This document shows positions 14,273-22,530 of a DNA stretch of 64,000 nucleotides, piece after piece. Origin of the DNA: Massilia agilis (GTDB lineage Bacteria > Pseudomonadota > Gammaproteobacteria > Burkholderiales > Burkholderiaceae_D); contig NZ_JANUHB010000002.1 of the NCBI RefSeq assembly GCF_024756255.1, positions 620,001 to 684,000 of the forward strand, in the 5' to 3' direction. A model generated the notes under the pieces. It was given only the letters and a program-made list of their open reading frames with translations, did not search any database and had not been told where the DNA came from. Position 1 is the first letter of the stretch. Each line of letters opens with the position of its first letter. The translations under genes were made by a program, and so were the position numbers.

Positions 14273-15196
14273 TTACAGCTGCAGGCCGGACTCGGCCACC
14301 TGGTGCATGAACAGCTGCGGGTGGGCATCCGCGTGCTCGCGCAAGAGGTTCCACACCGCGCGCACCCGCTGCAGGCGGTACAGGTCGGTCGGCGCGGCCA
14401 GCCAGTAAGAGCGCTCCGCAAAAAAACCGGGCAGCACCATCTTCAGCCGGCCGTCATCGGGAATCGCGTACGGCGGCGCCAGCATCAGGCCCAGGCCGGC
14501 CTTGGCCGCTTCCACCTGCGCCGTCATGCCGGTGCAGCACAGCCGGCGGCGCGGCGTGAAGCCCAGCTCGTTCAGGTAGGAGAGTTCCTGGCTGGCCAGG
14601 CGGTCCTGCACGTAGTCGACGAAATCGTGGTGCACCAGGTCGGCGTGGGAATGGATCGGCTTGTGGCGCGCCAGGTACTCGGGCGAGGCGTACAGGTACA
14701 TGCGGAAGGTCGCCATGCGCGTGACCACGTAGCGGCCGGTGGTCGGCGGGTCGAGCATCACGCCCATGTCGGCCTCGCGGTTGGCCAGGTTGGCAAAGCG
14801 CGGCAGCACCAACAGGTCGATCGAGAGGTCCGGATGGTCGCGCAGCAGCCCGGACAGCAGCGGCGCCACCACGCGCACGCCGAACAGCTCCGGCACGCCC
14901 AGCCGCACCACGCCGTGCGCCGTCACCTCCGCCCCCACCAACTGCTCGGCAGCGGCCAGCGCCGCGCCCTCCATCGCCTCGGCGTGCGGCAGCAGGGTCT
15001 GGCCCATCTCGGTCAGCTCGTAGCCCTCGCGCGATCGGTCGAACAAGGTGGTGCCCAGCTGGGCCTCAAGCCGGTCGATGCGCCGCGCCACCGTCGTGTG
15101 CTCGACATCGAGCCGGCGCGAGGCGCCCGACAGCGTGCCGGCGCGCGCCAGTTCCAGGAAAAAGCGCAGGTCGGTCCACTCGGGCAGGATGTTCAT
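14273..15196 (-). CDS. LysR-family transcriptional regulator
   Basis: A 307-residue regulator. The winged helix-turn-helix is at the N-terminus (LRFFLELARAGTLSGASRRL, then HTTVARRIDRLEAQLG, residues about 10-48). It is followed by the periplasmic-binding-protein-like effector domain. It is divergent from the TonB-dependent receptor gene, with a 269-bp intergenic region that contains three palindromes including a possible T-N11-A site. By the usual LysR pattern it is expected to control the divergent receptor/transport genes and itself. The effector is unknown. No clear Shine-Dalgarno precedes the ATG. Confidence 0.9.
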   Translation of the reverse strand: MNILPEWTDLRFFLELARAGTLSGASRRLDVEHTTVARRIDRLEAQLGTTLFDRSREGYELTEMGQTLLPHAEAMEGAALAAAEQLVGAEVTAHGVVRLGVPELFGVRVVAPLLSGLLRDHPDLSIDLLVLPRFANLANREADMGVMLDPPTTGRYVVTRMATFRMYLYASPEYLARHKPIHSHADLVHHDFVDYVQDRLASQELSYLNELGFTPRRRLCCTGMTAQVEAAKAGLGLMLAPPYAIPDDGRLKMVLPGFFAERSYWLAAPTDLYRLQRVRAVWNLLREHADAHPQLFMHQVAESGLQL

Positions 15197-15225
15197 GAGG
15201 AAAAAGTGATGTCAGTTTGGAATAT

Positions 15226-15363
15226 TGTGCACTAGCGCACATTGCCCGGGCAATCATTTTGGCGCAACAGTTTGTGTATGCACAGAAATTGTGCAAACCC
15301 TGCTGGGTAGCTGCGTTTCGCTCTCGCACCGGCGCGGTGCAAACGGGTGTGCAAATTTGCACA
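15226..15363. promoter_or_regulatory. Palindrome cluster in the LysR / TonB-receptor intergenic region
   Basis: Between the divergent starts lie three symmetric sites. The first, at 15226-15241, is TGTGC-N6-GCACA and has the spacing of a LysR box. The second, at 15241-15254, is ATTGCCCGGGCAAT, a perfect 14-bp palindrome. The third, at 15348-15363, is TGTGCAAATTTGCACA, a perfect 16-bp palindrome. Isolated half-sites GTGCAAAC occur at 15291 and, with a GGTGC variant, at 15337. The first two are near the lysR start and fit autoregulation; the third is about 100 bp before the receptor ATG. Binding is inferred from symmetry only. Confidence 0.55.
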
Positions 15364-15465
15364 AAGGGTGGGCGGGCTTGCCATCTTTTCATCCAAACTC
15401 AACAAGGGCACACTTGGTCCCGTGCGACTGAACGCATGCCGCAATTCCAAAATTAGGAGACAACA

Positions 15466-17748
15466 ATGCGTCTTACCAAGAAGAACCCGCTGCTGCTCAC
15501 CCGTACCGCCGCAGCCGTACTCGCCCTGTACGGCACCGTTGGCGTGACCTACGCCCAGGAAGCGAACAGCCAGGCACCGGCAGCGACCTCGGAAAACAAC
15601 ATCGAGAAAGTGGTCGTCACCGCGCGCCGCCGCGAGGAGACCCTGCAGGACGTCCCGGTGTCGGTGACCGCCTTCAGCGCCGACCAGCTGTCCAAGCAGG
15701 CCATCCCGGACCTGACCGGCCTGACCAACAGCATCCCGAACACCACCCTGAAAGCGTCGCGTGCAACCAACACCACGCTGACCGCCTTCATCCGCGGCGT
15801 CGGCCAGGCCGACCCGGTTGCCGGCTTCGAATCCGGCGTTGGCATCTACATGGACGACGTGTTCCTGGCCCGCCCGCAAGCGGCCGTGGCCGACATCTAC
15901 GACGTTGAGCGCATCGAAGTGCTGCGCGGCCCGCAGGGCACGCTGTACGGCCGTAACACCATCGGCGGCGCCATCAAGTACGTGACCCGCAAGCTGGCCC
16001 CGCAAACCGACGTGCGCGTGCGCGCCACCGTGGGCGACTACGGCCAGAAGGAAGGCGTGCTGACCGCCAGCACCCCGCTGTCGGACACCGCCCGCATCGG
16101 CGGCACCATCGCCAAGTTCAAGCGTGACGGCTACGGCACGAACCTGGTCACAGGCAAGGGCAACTATGACAAGGACCTGACCGCAGCCCGCCTGTCGGCC
16201 GAGTTCACCCCGACCCAGGACCTGTTCATCCGTATCGCCGGCGACATCACCCAGGACGACTCGAATCCGAAGAACGGCCACCGCCTGATGGTTGGCAAGA
16301 AGAGCGGCTTCCCGATCCTGTCGAACGTGTACGACACCCAGGGTGAGATGATCACCACCAACGGCCACGAGCAGGAGATCCGCGCCCATGGCGTGTCCGC
16401 ACTGGTCGAATACAACGTCACGCCGGAAGTCACCCTCAAATCGATCACCGCCAGCCGCCGCGACCACTCGTGGGCGCCGATCGACTTCGACGCGCTGCCC
16501 GTGGTGGACCTGGAAGTGCCGGCCGAGTACTCGAACAAGCAGTTCAGCCAGGAGTTCAACGCCACCTACAGCGGCAAGGAACTGCAGGGCACCGCAGGGG
16601 TGTACTACATGGACGCGACGGCGTTCAACCAGTTCGACACGATCGTCGGCTTCCCGGCCTTCATCGCCAGCACCTACACCAGCGCCAAGGTCGGCACCAA
16701 GGCCTGGGCCGCCTACATCGACGGCAGCTACAACCTGACCCCGGACCTGCAGCTGTCGCTGGGCGGCCGCTACACCGTGGACAAGCGCGAGGCCGCGCTG
16801 TACCGCCAGAGCTACCTGGGCAAGGGCTCGCCCTACCTGGGCAACCCGGCCGCGACCAAGCTGACCGCCATTCCGGATACCGACCTGCCTGACCTGAGCC
16901 GCCGCGACACCAAGTTCACCCCGCGCATCGCGCTGAACTACAAGGTCAACGCCGACCACAACGTGTACGCCTCGTACTCGGAAGGCTTCAAGGGCGGCGG
17001 CTTCGACCCGCGCATGAACATGGTCGGCACCAAGCTGACCGTGGCCAAGGCACGCCAGGGTTACAGCCCCGAGACCATCAAGACCACCGAACTGGGCCTG
17101 AAGTCCTCGTTCAACGGCGGGCGCATCACCACCAACGCCGCGGTCTTCCACAGCGACTACAAGGACGTGCAGATCCCCGGCTCGGTGGCGATCGACACCA
17201 ACGGCGACGGCAAGGACGACACCTTCGCAGGCGTGACCACCAACGCGGGCAAGGCCAAGATCAAGGGCGTCGAACTCGAGGCGATCGCGCACATCACCAA
17301 GGAGTTCACGCTGGCCGGCATGTACAGCTACATCGACGCCAAGTACAAGGAGTACATCGTGGCCGGCGCGAACGTGGCGGACAAGCGCTACTTCCAGAAT
17401 ACGCCGCGCAACTCGAGCAACATCCGCGCGACCTACGACATCCCGACCCCGCTGATGGGCTACAACGGCACCACCTCGCTGATGGCCAGCTACGCCTTCA
17501 AGAGCAAGACCTACCAGTTCGAGACCCCGTCCGACCTGGACCAGGAGTCGTACCACCTGGTCGATGCGAGCGTGGTCTGGACCCGTGCCGACGGCCGCCT
17601 GCGCGTTGGCCTGCATGGCAAGAACCTGACCGACGAGCACTACAAGACCGGTGGCTACCTGTTCCAGACCCTCGGCAACGAAGGTACGCTGAGCGCGTTC
17701 TACGCCGCCCCGCGCACCGTGTCCGGCACGGTCGAGTACCGCTTCTGA
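15466..17748 (+). CDS. TonB-dependent outer-membrane receptor
   Basis: A 760-residue protein. The signal peptide is about 1-30 (cleavage after TYA). The TonB box region is IEKVVVTARRR near 45-55. The plug domain contains VPVSVTAFSADQL, FIRGVGQ and the conserved IEVLRGPQGTLYGRNTIGG. A 22-strand beta barrel follows and ends in the terminal aromatic EYRF, as expected for BAM-dependent assembly. This subtype, common in Massilia and sphingomonads, is not the classic siderophore group and often serves organic substrates. The substrate is unknown. The gene is followed on the same strand by an alpha/beta hydrolase and a complete ABC importer, suggesting import of one compound across both membranes (inference). 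A GGAG ribosome site is present. Confidence 0.9.
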   Translation: MRLTKKNPLLLTRTAAAVLALYGTVGVTYAQEANSQAPAATSENNIEKVVVTARRREETLQDVPVSVTAFSADQLSKQAIPDLTGLTNSIPNTTLKASRATNTTLTAFIRGVGQADPVAGFESGVGIYMDDVFLARPQAAVADIYDVERIEVLRGPQGTLYGRNTIGGAIKYVTRKLAPQTDVRVRATVGDYGQKEGVLTASTPLSDTARIGGTIAKFKRDGYGTNLVTGKGNYDKDLTAARLSAEFTPTQDLFIRIAGDITQDDSNPKNGHRLMVGKKSGFPILSNVYDTQGEMITTNGHEQEIRAHGVSALVEYNVTPEVTLKSITASRRDHSWAPIDFDALPVVDLEVPAEYSNKQFSQEFNATYSGKELQGTAGVYYMDATAFNQFDTIVGFPAFIASTYTSAKVGTKAWAAYIDGSYNLTPDLQLSLGGRYTVDKREAALYRQSYLGKGSPYLGNPAATKLTAIPDTDLPDLSRRDTKFTPRIALNYKVNADHNVYASYSEGFKGGGFDPRMNMVGTKLTVAKARQGYSPETIKTTELGLKSSFNGGRITTNAAVFHSDYKDVQIPGSVAIDTNGDGKDDTFAGVTTNAGKAKIKGVELEAIAHITKEFTLAGMYSYIDAKYKEYIVAGANVADKRYFQNTPRNSSNIRATYDIPTPLMGYNGTTSLMASYAFKSKTYQFETPSDLDQESYHLVDASVVWTRADGRLRVGLHGKNLTDEHYKTGGYLFQTLGNEGTLSAFYAAPRTVSGTVEYRF

Positions 17749-17777
17749 TCTAGCGATCCCACTGTAGTCAGCATCAC

Positions 17778-17808
17778 CTGGCTGGCGCCCCACAAAGGCG
17801 CCGGCCAG
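17778..17808 (+). terminator. Strong hairpin between the receptor and hydrolase genes
   Basis: A 12-bp stem, CTGGCTGGCGCC with GGCGCCGGCCAG (one G-T pair), and a 7-nt loop. No T tract follows. It may be a processing or attenuation hairpin that lowers downstream transcription rather than a full terminator. Confidence 0.4.
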
Positions 17809-17862
17809 GCCGGTTGCACCCTTTCGACCCCGAATCCGCCTGACCCGAGAGGATCCGCCAGC

Positions 17863-18735
17863 GTGTCCAACTTCACACCGATCACCTTTACCAGCACCGA
17901 CGGCCTTGCGCTGTACGCCCGCGACTATGCCGCCAGTGCGGGACCAGCACACCTGCCCGTCATCTGCATCCACGGCCTGACCCGCAATTCTTCCGACTTC
18001 GACGAGATCGCGCCCGAGATCGCGCGCCTTGGCCGGCGTGTCATCGCCGTGGACGTGCGCGGCCGCGGCCACTCGCAGCGCGACCCCAATCCGGACAACT
18101 ACAGCCCGCTGGTGTATGCCGGCGACGTCGAGAAGCTGATGCACGACCTGGGCATCGCGCGCGCCGTCTTCGTCGGCACCTCGATGGGAGGCCTGATCAC
18201 GATGACGCTCGCGGCCAAGAACCTGGACCTGATCGCCGGCGCCATCCTCAACGACATCGGCCCCGTCATCTCGCCCAAGGGCCTGGCGCGCATCGCCGGC
18301 TACACCGGCAAGTCCGCCTCGCTCACCTCCTGGGAGGAAGCGGCCGACTACATCAAGGACATCAACCAGTGCGCCTTCCCCGACAACTCGGATGACGAAT
18401 GGCTCAAGTGGGCGCGCCGCGCATTCGAGCAGGATGCCGAAGGGCGGCTGGCGGCGCGCTATGACCCGAATATTGCGATTGCGTTGCAAACGGGTAAACT
18501 GAGGCCGACCTCGCTTGCCGCACGGCTGGCGTTCAAGCGCCTGGCAAAGAAGCGCCCCACCCTGCTCATTCGCGGCACGCTGTCCGACCTCGTGGAGGAA
18601 CAGCAGGCAGCGTGGATGCGCAAGGCAGCGCCCGACCTGCGCTACGCCGAGGTGCCGAACGTCGGCCACGCGCCGATGCTCACCGAGCCCGAGGCCCTCG
18701 CCGCGATCCGCAACTTCATGGCGCAGGTCGCGTAA
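17863..18735 (+). CDS. Alpha/beta-fold hydrolase
   Basis: The protein is 290 residues from a GTG start with AGAGGA upstream. It has no signal peptide, so it acts in the cytoplasm. Catalytic elements are visible: the oxyanion motif CIHGLTRNSSDF, the nucleophile elbow GTSMGG with Ser107, an acidic residue in LIRGTLSDLV, and the catalytic His in NVGHAPML near residue 268. The cap region is EEAADYIKDINQCAFPD. This is an esterase, lactonase or C-C hydrolase type. It is encoded just ahead of the ABC importer genes, so it may hydrolyse the imported compound (inference). The specific substrate cannot be deduced. Confidence 0.87.
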   Translation: MSNFTPITFTSTDGLALYARDYAASAGPAHLPVICIHGLTRNSSDFDEIAPEIARLGRRVIAVDVRGRGHSQRDPNPDNYSPLVYAGDVEKLMHDLGIARAVFVGTSMGGLITMTLAAKNLDLIAGAILNDIGPVISPKGLARIAGYTGKSASLTSWEEAADYIKDINQCAFPDNSDDEWLKWARRAFEQDAEGRLAARYDPNIAIALQTGKLRPTSLAARLAFKRLAKKRPTLLIRGTLSDLVEEQQAAWMRKAAPDLRYAEVPNVGHAPMLTEPEALAAIRNFMAQVA

Positions 18736-18758
18736 GAAGAAATCACTAGGAGACTCAC

Positions 18759-19964
18759 ATGAACAGCACCACACCCCTCGCCAAGCCCTTGAGCCTCGCA
18801 CTGGCCGGCGCGTTCGCCGCCCTGTTCTCGGCTTCCGCGCTGGCTGCGCCCGACCTGAAGATCGCGCTCATCGCCGGCAAGACCGGCGTGCTCGAGTCGT
18901 ACGCCAAGGAGACCGAGACCGGCTTCATGATGGGCCTGGAGTACCTCACCGGCGGCAAGATGGAAATCAACGGCCGCAAGATCAAGGTGATCGTCAAGGA
19001 CGACCAGGGCAAGCCGGACCTGGGCCGCACCCTGCTGGCCGAAGCCTACGGCGACGACAAGGCCGATATCGCGGTGGGCACCACCTCGAGCGGCTCGGCG
19101 CTGGCCATGCTGCCGGTGGCCAAGGAATACAAGAAGGTGCTGGTGGTGGAACCGGCGGTGGCCGACGAGATCACCGGCGCCAAGTGGAACAAGTACATCT
19201 TCCGCACCGCGCGCAACTCGATGCAGGACGCGCTGGCCGCAGCCAGCACGCTCAAGAGCGGTTCGATCGGCTTCCTGGCGCAGGACTACGCCTTCGGCCG
19301 CGACGCGATCAAGGCCGGCAAGCAGGCACTGGCCGCTACCGGCTCCAAGGCCACCGTCGTGCACGAGGAATACGCGCCGGCTACCGCCACCGACTTCACC
19401 GCGCCGTCGCAGCGCCTGTTCGACGCGCTCAAGGACAAGCCGCAGCCGCGCGTGCTGGCGATCGTGTGGGCCGGCCCCAACCCGATGAACAAGATCGCCG
19501 ACATGAAGCCGGAACGCTACGGCATTGCGCTGGCGCCGGGCGGCAACCTGCTGCCGGTCATGAAGACCTGGAAGGCCTACGCCGGCACCGAAGGCACGAT
19601 CTATTACTACTACGGCTTCCCGAAAAATAAGATGAACGACTGGCTGGTGGCCGAGCACACCAAGCGCTACAAGGCACCGCCCGACATGTTCACTGCCGGC
19701 GGCATGGCTGCGGCCAGCGCGGTGTACACCGCCCTGTCCAAGGTCCCGAGCGCCAACAGCGAGCAGCTGGTCACGGCGATGGAAGGCATGTCGTTCGAGA
19801 CCCCGAAGGGCACCATGACCTTCCGCAAGGAAGACCACCAGGCGCTGCAGCCGATGTACCACTTCCGCATCAAGAAGGACCAGAAGAACGAATGGGACCT
19901 GCTGGAACTGGTGCGCGAGATCCCGGCCAAGGAACTGCCGCTGCCGGTGACGAACAAGCGCTGA
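18759..19964 (+). CDS. Branched-chain-amino-acid-type ABC transporter, periplasmic substrate-binding protein
   Basis: A 401-residue protein with a Sec signal peptide (cleavage after SALAA near residue 30) and a type-I periplasmic binding fold of the LivJ/LivK-like Peripla_BP_6 family (APDLKIALIAGKTG, then FLAQDYAFGRDAI). No lipobox is present, so it should be soluble in the periplasm. It starts 23 bp after the hydrolase, with TAGGAGACTCAC as ribosome site, and is followed by the two ATPases and two permeases. Members of this family bind amino acids but also amides, urea and aromatic acids, so leucine is not implied. Confidence 0.88.
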   Translation: MNSTTPLAKPLSLALAGAFAALFSASALAAPDLKIALIAGKTGVLESYAKETETGFMMGLEYLTGGKMEINGRKIKVIVKDDQGKPDLGRTLLAEAYGDDKADIAVGTTSSGSALAMLPVAKEYKKVLVVEPAVADEITGAKWNKYIFRTARNSMQDALAAASTLKSGSIGFLAQDYAFGRDAIKAGKQALAATGSKATVVHEEYAPATATDFTAPSQRLFDALKDKPQPRVLAIVWAGPNPMNKIADMKPERYGIALAPGGNLLPVMKTWKAYAGTEGTIYYYYGFPKNKMNDWLVAEHTKRYKAPPDMFTAGGMAAASAVYTALSKVPSANSEQLVTAMEGMSFETPKGTMTFRKEDHQALQPMYHFRIKKDQKNEWDLLELVREIPAKELPLPVTNKR

Positions 19965-19968
19965 TCGC

Positions 19969-20745
19969 ATGACCGCACAATCGCAACAGCAGCCGTCGCT
20001 GTCCACCCGCGAGCTGACCATCCGCTTCGGTGGCCACGTCGCGGTGAACGCAGTGACGGCGGACTTCTATCCGGGCACGCTGACGGTCATCGTCGGCCCC
20101 AACGGCGCGGGCAAGACCACCTACTTCAACCTGGTGTCCGGGCAGCTGCCCGCGACCTCGGGCAGCGTCTTCATCAACGGCCATGACGTGACCCGCCACG
20201 GTCCGGCGCGGCGCACGCGCCTTGGCATCGGGCGCGCGTTCCAGCTCACCAACCTGTTCCCGCACTTGTCCGTCATGGAGAACGTGCGGCTCGCGGTGCA
20301 GGCGCGCGCGGGGGCCGGCATGAACATGTTCTCGATCTGGTCCAGCAACAAGGAACTGATCGCCCGCGCCGAACACTACCTCGAGCGCGTCCACCTGATG
20401 GGGCGGCGCGACACCATGGTCGGCACGCTCTCGCACGGCGACCAGCGCAAGCTGGAAGTGGCCATTTTGCTCGCGCTGGAACCGGCCATCATGATGTTCG
20501 ACGAGCCGACCGCCGGCATGAGCGTGGACGAGGTACCGGTGGTGCTGGACCTGATCCACCAGGTCAAGCGTGACGCCAACAAGACCGTGCTGCTGGTCGA
20601 GCACAAGATGGACGTGGTGCGCGCACTGGCCGACCGCATCATCGTGCTCCACAACGGCACGCTGGTCGCGGACGGCAAGCCGCAGGAAGTGATGCAATCC
20701 CAGATCGTACAGGAAGCCTATCTTGGAACACCCGAACACGCGTAG
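19969..20745 (+). CDS. livG: ABC transporter ATP-binding protein, LivG type
   Basis: A 258-residue cytoplasmic ATPase of the hydrophobic-amino-acid transporter family. Walker A is GPNGAGKTTYFNL near residue 45, the signature is LSHGDQRKLEVA, and Walker B is MMFDEPTAGMS. It starts 4 bp after the binding-protein stop. The protein ends with the canonical EAYLG followed by TPEHA, and its TAG stop (20743-20745) is the GTAG head of an inserted REP element. The downstream livF can start inside it at TTG 20723. The symbol marks the transporter class; the substrate is unknown. Confidence 0.92.
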   Translation: MTAQSQQQPSLSTRELTIRFGGHVAVNAVTADFYPGTLTVIVGPNGAGKTTYFNLVSGQLPATSGSVFINGHDVTRHGPARRTRLGIGRAFQLTNLFPHLSVMENVRLAVQARAGAGMNMFSIWSSNKELIARAEHYLERVHLMGRRDTMVGTLSHGDQRKLEVAILLALEPAIMMFDEPTAGMSVDEVPVVLDLIHQVKRDANKTVLLVEHKMDVVRALADRIIVLHNGTLVADGKPQEVMQSQIVQEAYLGTPEHA

Positions 20746-21499
20746 GGTGGGCACTGGTGCCCACGCGGACGCCGGAGCAGCCCCATTGCTGACCCTCACC
20801 GGCGTGCACACCCACATTGGCCAGTACCACATCCTGCAGGGCGTAGACCTGGTGGTGCCGCGCGGCGGCCTGTCGGTGCTCCTGGGCCGCAACGGCGCGG
20901 GCAAGACGACCACGCTGCGCACCATCATGGGCCTGTGGCAGGCCAGCGGCGGCAAGATCACCTTCGACGGCCAGGACATCACGAAGATGTCCACGCCCGA
21001 CATCGCGCGCGCCGGCATTGCCTACGTCCCCGAAAGCATGGCCGTGTTCTCGGAACTCACCGTGCGCGAGAACCTGTACCTGGCGGCCCGCAGCGGCGCG
21101 CTCGACACAGCGCGCGTGGACTGGATCTGCGGCTTCTTCCCGGCGCTGAAGAAGTTCTGGAACTACCCGGCCGGGAACCTCTCGGGCGGGCAGAAGCAGA
21201 TGGTTGCGATCGCGCGCGCGATCGTCGAACCGCGCAAGCTCCTGCTGGTGGACGAGCCGACCAAGGGCCTGGCGCCCGCGATCGTGCAAAGCCTGATGGC
21301 CGCCTTCCGCGAACTCAAGGACACCGACACCACCATTTTGCTGGTCGAGCAGAACTTCAACTTCGTGCGCACGCTGGGCGACACCGTGAGCGTGATGGAC
21401 GACGGCCGCGTGGTGCACGCGGGCTCCATGCGCGAGCTGGCCGGCGACGACGAACTGCAGACGCGCTTGCTCGGGCTCTCGCTCGATTCGCACCAATAG
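20723..21499 (+). CDS. livF: ABC transporter ATP-binding protein, LivF type
   Basis: An ATPase with Walker A GRNGAGKTTTLRT, signature LSGGQKQMVAIAR and Walker B LLVDEPTKGLAP. Two starts are possible. TTG at 20723 overlaps livG, has AGGA upstream and gives 258 residues, but its first 20 residues are encoded largely by a REP element and match nothing in the family. TTG at 20786 has GGAG 8 bp upstream and gives 237 residues beginning MLTLTGVHTHIG, the normal LivF N-terminus. The shorter form is more natural; the longer one may be used by coupling. The gene works with LivG, LivH and LivM. Confidence 0.9.
   Translation: MEHPNTRRVGTGAHADAGAAPLLTLTGVHTHIGQYHILQGVDLVVPRGGLSVLLGRNGAGKTTTLRTIMGLWQASGGKITFDGQDITKMSTPDIARAGIAYVPESMAVFSELTVRENLYLAARSGALDTARVDWICGFFPALKKFWNYPAGNLSGGQKQMVAIARAIVEPRKLLLVDEPTKGLAPAIVQSLMAAFRELKDTDTTILLVEQNFNFVRTLGDTVSVMDDGRVVHAGSMRELAGDDELQTRLLGLSLDSHQ
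20742..20768 (+). repeat. REP-like element (family A) at the livG/livF junction
   Basis: A single unit, GTAGGGTGGGC ACTGGT GCCCACGCGG. Its head supplies the livG stop codon, and its body lies in the N-terminal codons of the longer livF frame. This is the only family-A copy in the window that sits within an operon between co-transcribed genes. Confidence 0.88.
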
Positions 21500-21509
21500 G
21501 ACTTCATCG

Positions 21510-22526
21510 ATGAGTGCTTCCCTTCCCCTTGCCCAGCCAGAGACGCTGCCCGCGGCCAAGCGCGACATCGCGCCGCTGCTGCTGGTGCCGGCGCTGATGC
21601 TGGCCATGCTGCCGCTGGTCGGCAGCTTTCCCACCTGGGTCACCCTGACCGTCGCGGGCCTTGCGATGGGCATGATGATCTTCATTATGGCCAGCGGGCT
21701 GACGCTCGTGTTCGGCCTCATGAGCGTGCTGAACTTCGGCCACGGCGCGTTCGTATCGGTCGGCGCGTTTGCCGCCACCATGGTCCTGCTGCCGATGCAC
21801 GGCTGGCTCGAGGCCGAGTCGCTGGCGGCGAACCTTGGCGCGCTCGGGCTCGCGCTCATCGTTGCGATGCTCGTCACCGGCGTGCTTGGCTGGGCGTTCG
21901 AGCGCGTGATCATCATGCCGGTGTACGGCCAGCACCTCAAGCAGATCCTGGTGACCATGGGCGGCATGATCGTCTCCGAGCAGCTGATCAACGTGATCTG
22001 GGGCCCGGAGCAGATCGCGCTGCCGCTGCCGGCCACGCTGCGCGGCTCGCTGATCCTGGGCGACGCGGCCATCGAAAAATACCGGCTGGTCGCGGTCGTG
22101 GTGGGCCTGGCCGTATTCCTGGCAATCTTCCTGGTCCTGAACCGCACCAAGCTGGGCCTGTTGATCCGCGCCGGCGTGGAAAACGGCGAAATGGTCGAGG
22201 CGCTGGGCTACCGCATCCGGCGCCTGTTCGTGGCCGTGTTCGCGGCCGGCTCGGCGCTCGCGGGCCTGGGCGGCGTGATGTGGGGGCTGTACAAGGAAAA
22301 CCTGACCGCCTCGATGGGTGCCGACACCATGGTCATGATCTTCATCGTCGTCATCATCGGCGGGCTCGGTTCGATCGGCGGCTGCTTCATCGGCGCGCTG
22401 CTCATGGCGCTGGTGGCCAACTACGCGGGCTTTCTCGCGCCCAAGGTGGCGCTGGTGTCGAACATCATCCTGATGATCGCCATCCTGCTCTGGCGCCCTG
22501 CCGGGCTGTATTCGAAATCGCGGTGA
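21510..22526 (+). CDS. livH: ABC transporter permease, LivH type
   Basis: A 338-residue inner-membrane permease with about eight to nine hydrophobic segments. It has the family motif GLTLVFGLMSVLNFGHGAF near residues 65-85 and the ABC-coupling GGLGSIGGCFIGALL near the C-terminus. The N-terminus carries a roughly 20-residue polar extension before the first membrane helix. It lies 10 bp after livF and 4 bp before livM. It forms the translocation pore with LivM. Confidence 0.92.
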   Translation: MSASLPLAQPETLPAAKRDIAPLLLVPALMLAMLPLVGSFPTWVTLTVAGLAMGMMIFIMASGLTLVFGLMSVLNFGHGAFVSVGAFAATMVLLPMHGWLEAESLAANLGALGLALIVAMLVTGVLGWAFERVIIMPVYGQHLKQILVTMGGMIVSEQLINVIWGPEQIALPLPATLRGSLILGDAAIEKYRLVAVVVGLAVFLAIFLVLNRTKLGLLIRAGVENGEMVEALGYRIRRLFVAVFAAGSALAGLGGVMWGLYKENLTASMGADTMVMIFIVVIIGGLGSIGGCFIGALLMALVANYAGFLAPKVALVSNIILMIAILLWRPAGLYSKSR

Positions 22527-22530
22527 CCCC

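Noticed and set aside
15232..18801. A 1189-codon open frame on the minus strand, opposite the TonB receptor and hydrolase genes.
   Set aside because: It is antisense to two well-supported genes. Its translation is Arg/Gly/Val/His-rich without any domain, the known artefact of high-GC codon bias.
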